Below the pieces are notes generated by a model. The model saw nothing but the letters and a program-made list of their open reading frames with translations. It was not told where the DNA came from and ran no database searches. Shown here one piece after another: positions 13,720 through 18,033 of a DNA stretch of 18,033 nucleotides. The stretch covers positions 1 through 18,033 of the forward strand of contig DATGGU010000065.1 of the NCBI GenBank assembly GCA_035308365.1, given 5' to 3'. The DNA is from PALSA-505 sp035308365 (GTDB lineage: Bacteria; Actinomycetota; Actinomycetes; Streptosporangiales; Streptosporangiaceae). Made by a program: the position numbers and the translations under genes. Numbering within the stretch: position 1 is the stretch's first letter; each line of letters begins with the position of its first letter.

Positions 13720-14025
13720 GTGGTGTCGATGTGCCATGGCCTGCCCCGCTGCCATCGACCATCACCTGGCGGTGGGTTGGGTGGGTGCGTAGCGTGGCGG
13801 TCGATCCGGGCTTCGTCCGCCACCTGAGGGTGTCGATCCGGGCTTCGTCCGCCTTGGCAGGGAATGGGGCGGGTGGTTCGCCTGGGCTGGCTGCCATGGT
13901 GGCCGATCCGGGGGTCGTCCGCCACCTGAGGGTGTCGATCCGGGGGTCGTCCGCCACCTGAGGGTGTCGATCCGGGGGTCGTCCGCCTTCGGGTGGGGTG
14001 GGTGGGCAAGTGGTGTCGATGCGCC
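13720..14025. repeat. Repeat element: 32-bp array flanked by 16-base direct repeats
   Basis: GTGGTGTCGATGTGCC (13720-13735) and GTGGTGTCGATGCGCC (14010-14025) match at 15 of 16 positions and bracket the tandem array at 13801-13987. The arrangement suggests a bounded repeat element, but no coding capacity, terminal inverted repeats or insertion signature is visible. Confidence 0.45.
13801..13987. repeat. 32-bp tandem direct repeats (five copies in two blocks)
   Basis: A 21-base unit beginning TCGATCCGGG and ending TCGTCCGCC starts at 13801, 13833, 13903, 13935 and 13967. Within blocks the period is exactly 32 and the 11-base linker is always ACCTGAGGGTG. The first two copies read GGGCTTCG and the last three GGGGGTCG, so the blocks amplified separately. 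The gap between blocks (13854-13902) is G-rich unique sequence. Confidence 0.85.
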
Positions 14026-14139
14026 GTCGGCCAGCTTGGGGCGGGAGCTGGGACAGGGGATCGGTATTGGGGTTTGAGCTTGGGTTCATCTGGGGCTTTG
14101 GGGAGGGACCTATCCGGGCTTTGGGGCGGGGTTGGTGGG
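13991..14139 (+). other. G-run cluster with three G-quadruplex motifs upstream of the amidase
   Basis: GGGTGGGGTGGGTGGG at 13991-14006 has single-base loops. Further four-run motifs lie at 14038-14059 (runs of 4,3,3,4 with loops C, AGCT, ACA) and 14116-14139 (runs of 3,4,4,3). GGGGCTTTGGGG-like sequence recurs at 14092 and 14116. All are on the coding strand of the following amidase gene, so they could form in DNA or in its leader RNA. Confidence 0.55.
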
Positions 14140-14161
14140 CTTAGGGGTAAGGATGGGTGGC

Positions 14162-15283
14162 ATGACGACATGGCTGCTTCGGCTCGACACAACGGGAGAT
14201 GGTCCCCGGCTCGCGGTCAAGGACTGCATCGACATGGCCGGCGTACCGACCACGGTCGGCTGCCAGGTGATCGCCGCTCGCGGCGAGACCGCCACGGCCG
14301 ACGCACCCGTCGTCACCAGAGCCCGCCAGGCGGGCGCCAGAATCGTCGGCAAGACTAACCTCACCGAGCTGTGCTGGTCCGCCGACGGCGTCAACGAATG
14401 GTCGGGCACCCCGGTCAACCCGCTGGACAGCACCCGGGTGCCCGGCGGGTCATCCAGCGGCTCCGCCGTCGCCGTCGCCACCGGCGAGGCGGACACCGGC
14501 TACGGCACCGACACCGGCGGCTCGGTCCGCATCCCGGCCGCCTGCTGCGGCGTGGCCGGCCTGAAGACAAGCTGGGGCAGAATCCCCACCGAGGGCGTCT
14601 ACCCGCTCGCCCCCTCCCTGGACACGGTCGGCCCGCTGGGCCGGGACATCGCCGCAGTGGAACTGGGAATGCGCCTGCTCGAACCCGGCTTCACCGTCAA
14701 CGGCTACAACGCCCCGATGACCATCGGCAGGCTCCGCCCACTCCACCCGGCCCTGGAGATCTGGCCCCAGATCGACCTGGCCATCGACGGCGCGCTGGCC
14801 GCCGCGGGCTTCTCCACCGAAGACGTGACCGGCGTGGACTTCGGCGCCGCGCTGGATACCGTGTCGGTTGTGATCGACCGGGAGGGCTACCTGTCCAACG
14901 TTCACCTGCTGCCTGATGTGGACAAGCTCAACGAGCGCAACCGGACCAACATGGCCGAGGGCGCACAACTCGGCGACGAGGACATGGCCGAAGCCCGCGC
15001 CCAGCGCAGCGCACTGCGGGAACAGCTCGCGGCCTGGCTACGGCGCTATCCGTTGCTTGCGCTGCCGACGCTCGCGACCCCGCCGCCACCCCTCGGCGAG
15101 CGCCGCACCGGTCTGACCAGTCTCACCGCCCCGCTGAACCTGGCCGGCCTCCCGGCACTCGCCCTGCCTGTGGCCGCCCTGTACCCGGACTCAAGAATCC
15201 CGGTATCGCTGCAGCTCGTCGGCCCAGACGGGGGTGAAGAACTCCTCATCGCCGCCGGCTACCTCATCGAGGCCTCGAGCTGA
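14162..15283 (+). CDS. Amidase signature family protein
   Basis: The 373-residue enzyme contains the Ser-cisSer-Lys catalytic machinery of the amidase signature family: K20 in AVKDCID, the cis-serine in P94-GGSSSGSA, and nucleophile S121 in TDTGGSVRIPAACCG. These enzymes hydrolyse amide bonds; the substrate is unknown and AtzF/GatA-like or indole-acetamide-type activities cannot be separated by eye. It is shorter than most family members (450-500), missing parts of the middle and C-terminal lid, but the core is intact and ends normally with LPVAALYPDSRIPVSLQLVGPDGGEELLIAAG. ATG 14162 has AAGGA upstream; ATG 14153 is an in-frame alternative. The 3' end overlaps the convergent MFS gene by 25 bases. 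Confidence 0.88.
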   Translation: MTTWLLRLDTTGDGPRLAVKDCIDMAGVPTTVGCQVIAARGETATADAPVVTRARQAGARIVGKTNLTELCWSADGVNEWSGTPVNPLDSTRVPGGSSSGSAVAVATGEADTGYGTDTGGSVRIPAACCGVAGLKTSWGRIPTEGVYPLAPSLDTVGPLGRDIAAVELGMRLLEPGFTVNGYNAPMTIGRLRPLHPALEIWPQIDLAIDGALAAAGFSTEDVTGVDFGAALDTVSVVIDREGYLSNVHLLPDVDKLNERNRTNMAEGAQLGDEDMAEARAQRSALREQLAAWLRRYPLLALPTLATPPPPLGERRTGLTSLTAPLNLAGLPALALPVAALYPDSRIPVSLQLVGPDGGEELLIAAGYLIEASS

Positions 15284-16551
15284 TCTTCCCGCGGCAGGCG
15301 GTTCGCAGTGTGCCGTGTGCCAAGCCACTGGCTGGCAACTGATCCCGCCACGAGAATCAGGGCAATCACGGACCAGCCCGCGCGCCCCCAGTGAACGAGC
15401 AGGGCGGTCACCAGTACCGGCCCGATGGCCTGCTGCACTGACATGGACGTCTTATAGACGCTCAGGTAGCGGCCGCGGAAGCGCTCCGGTGCGAGCTCCG
15501 TGGACAGGAACTGCTCGCCCGCGGTGACCTCGACCTCCCCGATCGTCAGCGCGCTCACCGCCAGTAGGAGCAGCACTATGGCCAGGACCCGGCCGGATCC
15601 GGCGGTTACCGCGAAGCAGACACAGGCGAGGGCGAAGCCGATCGCGGCCGCGCGGTAGCCGCGGGTGATCCCGTTAGACGTGCTGATGCCGCGGGTGACC
15701 CGAACTTGCAGCAGGACGACGAGGATGGTGTTCAGGGCGAACAGAAGCCCGGGCATCGGGAGGGGCGCCGCGGTGCGCAGGGAGACCCACAGCGGCATCG
15801 CCACGATCAGTACGCTGTCGTGCAGGCAGACCAGCGTGTTCAAGCCCGCCAGACCCAGATAGACCCGGTCACGTGCAACCTGCCGGTAGCCAGGCCGTTG
15901 CCGTCTGGTGCCGGGGAGCGCCGCTGGCGGCCTGACCTCGGGCGGCCGAAGGACAAGCAGGCCGGCCGCCAGGTAAGAGGCGGCGTTCGAGACGAGCAGC
16001 ACGTCAAAAGGCGTCCTGCCAGGGATCAGCAGCGCCAGCCCGGCCAGCATGCCGCCGAGACCGTAGCCGAGGTTGCGAACTGTCTGCTGCCAGGCAAGGG
16101 CAACAGCCTGGTCCTGGCTGGAGGCTATGCCCAGCGCGAGGACAGCCGTAGCCGGGCGCTCCACCCGGCCGGCGAACTGAATCACGATCGCCACGGCGAG
16201 GAACGCCGGGAACGAGTCGACGGTCAGGTAGGCCAGGAATCCCAGTGCGCTCACCGTAAAGCAGGCCAGCACGATGGTCCGTGCATCGAAACGGTCGAGC
16301 AAAGGTCCGGCGGAGGGTGCCGCGAGGACCGCCACCACTCCCGCGATCGTCAGGCCAACGCCGACCCGCGTGGCGGACAGGCCCACGATACGCGTCAGAT
16401 AGATCACCGAAATAGGCAGGAAAAGGCCGGTTCCCAGCGCGTCGGCGAGCGAGGCGAGCAGGACACGGCGCTGATCGGGATCCCGTGGGGCCATTGCGAG
16501 CATCCTGCCGCGCAGCGTCATGGCAGCCCGAAGCCCGGCGAACGAAGGCAC
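15259..16551 (-). CDS. MFS transporter, probable efflux pump
   Basis: The protein has about twelve hydrophobic helices in two halves and fits the major facilitator superfamily. The first loop carries the motif-A-like GPLLDRFDARTIVL, and VERPATAVLALG and RFRGRYLSVYKTSMSVQQAIGP resemble MdtH/multidrug-type exporters. An ATG exists at 16596, but its codons 1-7 lie inside a perfect 16-bp palindrome arm and it lacks a ribosome site. GTG 16551 has GGGGAG six bases upstream and is my preferred start, giving 430 residues. It is divergent from the CGNR regulator across that palindrome, implying shared control. The 3' end overlaps the amidase gene tail. Confidence 0.88.
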   Translation of the reverse strand: MPSFAGLRAAMTLRGRMLAMAPRDPDQRRVLLASLADALGTGLFLPISVIYLTRIVGLSATRVGVGLTIAGVVAVLAAPSAGPLLDRFDARTIVLACFTVSALGFLAYLTVDSFPAFLAVAIVIQFAGRVERPATAVLALGIASSQDQAVALAWQQTVRNLGYGLGGMLAGLALLIPGRTPFDVLLVSNAASYLAAGLLVLRPPEVRPPAALPGTRRQRPGYRQVARDRVYLGLAGLNTLVCLHDSVLIVAMPLWVSLRTAAPLPMPGLLFALNTILVVLLQVRVTRGISTSNGITRGYRAAAIGFALACVCFAVTAGSGRVLAIVLLLLAVSALTIGEVEVTAGEQFLSTELAPERFRGRYLSVYKTSMSVQQAIGPVLVTALLVHWGRAGWSVIALILVAGSVASQWLGTRHTANRLPREDQLEASMR

Positions 16552-16574
16552 CACCGTCTCCCCGCCTCTCTCTG

Positions 16575-16618
16575 GAACCGGTTTAACTGGTTCCATACCT
16601 TACCAGTTAAACCGGTTC
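16575..16618. promoter_or_regulatory. Large perfect palindromic operator between MFS and CGNR genes
   Basis: GAACCGGTTTAACTGG (16575-16590) and CCAGTTAAACCGGTTC (16603-16618) are exact 16-bp inverted arms separated by 12 bases. Each arm contains two related half-sites, AACCGGTT and AACTGGTT, nine bases apart, so up to two dimers could bind. TAAGGT on the minus strand within the spacer is a possible -10 for the MFS gene. The CGNR start lies 19 bases beyond the right arm. Confidence 0.75.
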
Positions 16619-16636
16619 TGTGGGTAGGCTGGGCTG

Positions 16637-17230
16637 GTGACCGAGGCTGACGTTCCCCGTTTCCGGCAGGGAGCCGGCCGGCTGTGCCTGGACTTCATCC
16701 GGACCCTGCGCCGCCGGGGTACCCCCAGCCCGGCGGAGCAACTGCCCGATCCGGTGGCGCTCGCCGCGTGGGCCGCCCAGTTCGGGCCGTACGGGCCCGG
16801 CTCACCAGACCCGCCCAGTCATGCGCTGCTGCGCGAAGCCCACCAGTTGCGGGAGGCGATCTTCGAGCTACTGACCGCGGCCCGGTCCGGCGCGGGCGCC
16901 GGGTCAGTCCGGCCGGCCGCCAGGGAACTGGTCAACCGCGGAGCAGCCCACTCCACCCCTGTGCCACGGCTGGACGAGTCCGGCCGACTCACCTGGCATG
17001 CGGATGAGCCGGTGGCGGCCGTCCTCGCGCTGGTCGCCAGGGACGCGCTCGACCTCGCCCTCTCCGATTCCATTGCCCGGGTCCGGAACTGCGCCAACCC
17101 GGCCTGCCAGGTCATGTTCCTGGACGCTTCGCGGCCCGGAACGCGGCGCTGGTGCTCAATGAACGCCTGCGGCAACCTCGCCAAGAAGGACGCGCTCCGC
17201 GACCGCACCCGGACACGCCCGTCGCGGTGA
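16637..17230 (+). CDS. ABATE / CGNR zinc-finger regulator
   Basis: The 197-residue protein has the ABATE N-terminal domain (CLDFIRTLRRRG at about 17-28, then a helical region to ~145) and a C-terminal zf-CGNR domain: RNC152ANPAC157, FLDASRPGTRRWC173SMNAC178GN followed by basic LAKKDALRDRTR. The four cysteines bind zinc; the family is described as putative stress-induced transcription regulators. The name-giving CGNR motif is CGNL here. GTG 16637 is the start and its ribosome site is weak. It is divergent from the MFS gene across a large palindrome and is the obvious candidate to bind it. Its last 52 codons and the following bases are duplicated immediately downstream. Confidence 0.88.
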   Translation: MTEADVPRFRQGAGRLCLDFIRTLRRRGTPSPAEQLPDPVALAAWAAQFGPYGPGSPDPPSHALLREAHQLREAIFELLTAARSGAGAGSVRPAARELVNRGAAHSTPVPRLDESGRLTWHADEPVAAVLALVARDALDLALSDSIARVRNCANPACQVMFLDASRPGTRRWCSMNACGNLAKKDALRDRTRTRPSR

Positions 17231-17423
17231 GAACCAGCGCCTGCTACCACCCGGATCCGGAACTGCGCCAACCCGGCCTGCCCGGTCATGTTCCTGGACT
17301 CCTCGCGGCCCGGAACGCGGCGCTGGTGCTCAATGAACGCCTGCGGCAACCTCGCCAAGAAGGACGCGCTCCGCGACCGCACCCGAGCACGCCCGTCGCG
17401 GTGAGAACCGGCGCCTGCTACCG
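17076..17423 (+). repeat. Tandem duplication of a 174-bp CGNR-coding segment
   Basis: Copy one is 17076-17249 and copy two 17250-17423. By eye there are about 8 differences in 174 positions (about 95 percent identity). The period is exactly 58 codons, so both copies are in the same frame. Similarity stops abruptly at both outer edges. The unit includes the complete zinc finger, the TGA stop and 19 bases after it. Confidence 0.92.
17231..17404 (+). pseudogene. Second CGNR zinc-finger copy, directly after the stop codon in the same frame
   Basis: Following the TGA at 17228-17230 the same frame stays open for 57 codons, beginning EPAPATTRIRNC, and ends at TGA 17402-17404. It repeats the whole zinc finger with all four cysteines, the CGNL motif and the basic tail RDRTRARPSR. 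There is no plausible start codon or ribosome site in front of it, so it is either an untranslated leftover of a recent duplication or is reached by UGA readthrough. The protein-level changes are few and conservative (Q to P, A to S, T to A), so no decay is visible yet. Confidence 0.7.
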
Positions 17424-18033
17424 CCGGGCGGGCCGCACCGGGGAGTTGACCCGGCCTTTCCACTCGCCGCCCCGGCCGGCCCGGTGGCGGCGGGCCGAGT
17501 CGGCTGTCATGGCGGCGTACAGGGCGGCGATCAAGGGGAGGGTGGGTGCGCGCAGCGGGCTGAGACGGTACAGGCGGAGCATGGGCATGAAGCTGACGGA
17601 CATGATCGCCCAGCCGGTCAGGCCTGCGGCGGTGCACCAGGCTGCGGCGGCGCCAGCGCCGAGGGCCAGGCTGACGGCACCGGCCAGGGCGGCGGCAGGG
17701 GGCGCCAGGTAGAGCCAGGTGAGGCCGACGATCGTGCCGGCCAGCAGGAACGCAGAGTAGCGAAGCTGGGTGTAGGCGCTGCGGGCGATCATGTGCCAGA
17801 GGCTGGCCAGCCCCGGGTAGGGCCGGACGCTGGTGACGTCGGTGGTCAGGCCCAGCCAGCAGCGGCCAATCGCACGGTGGCGCTTGAGTTGGCGGCCGAG
17901 GGCCACATCGTCGATGCGCGCGTTACGGATGCCGGCCAGGCCGCCGGAGGCTTCCAGTGCCTGACGGCGGACCAGCATGCAGCCACCGGCCGCCGCGGCG
18001 GTCCGGCCACCGGGGCGGTTCACCCAACGGAAC
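17418..18033 (-). CDS. hpnB: Hopene-associated glycosyltransferase HpnB, C-terminal part (gene runs off the right edge)
   Basis: About 205 C-terminal residues are visible, and the frame stays open to the window edge, so the start lies outside. FRWVNRPGGRTAAAAGGCMLVRRQALEASGG, the acidic IDDVALGRQLKR and RPYPGLASLWHMIARSAYTQLRYS are hallmarks of the family-2 glycosyltransferase HpnB encoded in hopanoid loci. Three to four transmembrane segments follow (about 17730-17790 and 17480-17720). HpnB is membrane-bound and its acceptor is not firmly established. Its presence suggests squalene-hopene cyclase genes beyond the right edge. The stop codon at 17420-17418 lies inside the end of the second CGNR repeat copy, with the two genes convergent. 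Confidence 0.88.
   Translation of the reverse strand, partial: FRWVNRPGGRTAAAAGGCMLVRRQALEASGGLAGIRNARIDDVALGRQLKRHRAIGRCWLGLTTDVTSVRPYPGLASLWHMIARSAYTQLRYSAFLLAGTIVGLTWLYLAPPAAALAGAVSLALGAGAAAAWCTAAGLTGWAIMSVSFMPMLRLYRLSPLRAPTLPLIAALYAAMTADSARRHRAGRGGEWKGRVNSPVRPARR

Larger units (their letters stand above)
13687..14161. other. Noncoding repeat-rich spacer before the amidase gene
   Basis: This 475-base gap holds no credible gene. Its first ~300 bases contain the 32-bp repeat array bounded by matching 16-base sequences. The last ~170 bases are dense in G-runs on the plus strand. Long open frames on the minus strand (for example 13664-14089) are Pro/Arg-rich translations of the repeats. Confidence 0.7.

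Noticed and set aside
13801..13987. CRISPR-like regularly spaced repeats
   Set aside because: The 11-base linkers are identical, the units are not separated by unique spacers, and no cas gene is nearby. This is a plain tandem repeat.
13664..14192. Pro/Arg-rich minus-strand proteins before the amidase
   Set aside because: They only translate the 32-bp repeats; 32 is not a multiple of three and the frames have no ribosome sites.
15268..15279. TCGAGGCCTCGA perfect palindrome at the amidase/MFS convergent overlap
   Set aside because: It is short, lies in coding sequence of both genes and has no T-tract; this is probably coincidence in GC-rich codons.

Overview
The window is very GC-rich, with strong third-position G/C bias. 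It uses GTG starts often, has at least one promoter that looks leaderless, and carries several actinobacterial hallmark genes: a TadA-associated protein, a CGNR/ABATE regulator, a hopene-associated glycosyltransferase and a GSND-type metallophosphoesterase. It is a chromosomal segment of a filamentous-type actinobacterium. I would guess a Streptosporangiales-like lineage, but the sequence does not prove that rank. There is no integrase, transposase, phage gene or CRISPR array.

Layout, left to right. Positions 1-1570: the signal peptide of a secreted protein leaving the window (-) behind a palindromic operator-like site, a PadR-type regulator (-) with a doubtful 3' half, and a DinB/DUF664 protein (+) preceded by a 13-codon upstream frame whose ribosome site can be sequestered. 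Positions 1780-5090: tRNA-Pro(CGG) with terminator, a metallophosphoesterase (-), and a divergent YqeY / acyl-CoA synthetase operon (+). Positions 5160-8320: a membrane PAP2 phosphatase (+), a SnoaL-like protein (-) and an S9 prolyl-oligopeptidase-type peptidase (+). Positions 8340-10100: a membrane-anchored esterase (-) with an unusual CxxC/CxxC tail, a C-rich tandem repeat array whose minus strand carries G-quadruplex motifs, and tRNA-Ser(CGA). Positions 10170-12150: TadA and its partner protein (-), then a 51-aa membrane peptide and a PH-domain membrane protein (+). Positions 12145-13690: an EamA transporter and an XRE-cupin regulator, divergent around an inverted-repeat operator. Positions 13690-14160: a 32-bp tandem repeat array and a G-run-rich stretch before an amidase gene (+). 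Positions 15260-17425: an MFS transporter (-) and a CGNR zinc-finger regulator (+), divergent around a perfect 16-bp inverted repeat; the zinc-finger-coding 3' end of the regulator is duplicated in tandem. Positions 17418-18033: the 3' part of a hopene-associated glycosyltransferase HpnB (-).

Most genes are small housekeeping or accessory units. Two divergent regulator-transporter pairs (XRE-cupin/EamA and CGNR/MFS) look like self-contained efflux or uptake switches. The most unusual features are the duplicated CGNR zinc finger in the same frame after one UGA stop, the large palindrome controlling that locus, and two unrelated noncoding repeat arrays rich in G-quadruplex motifs.
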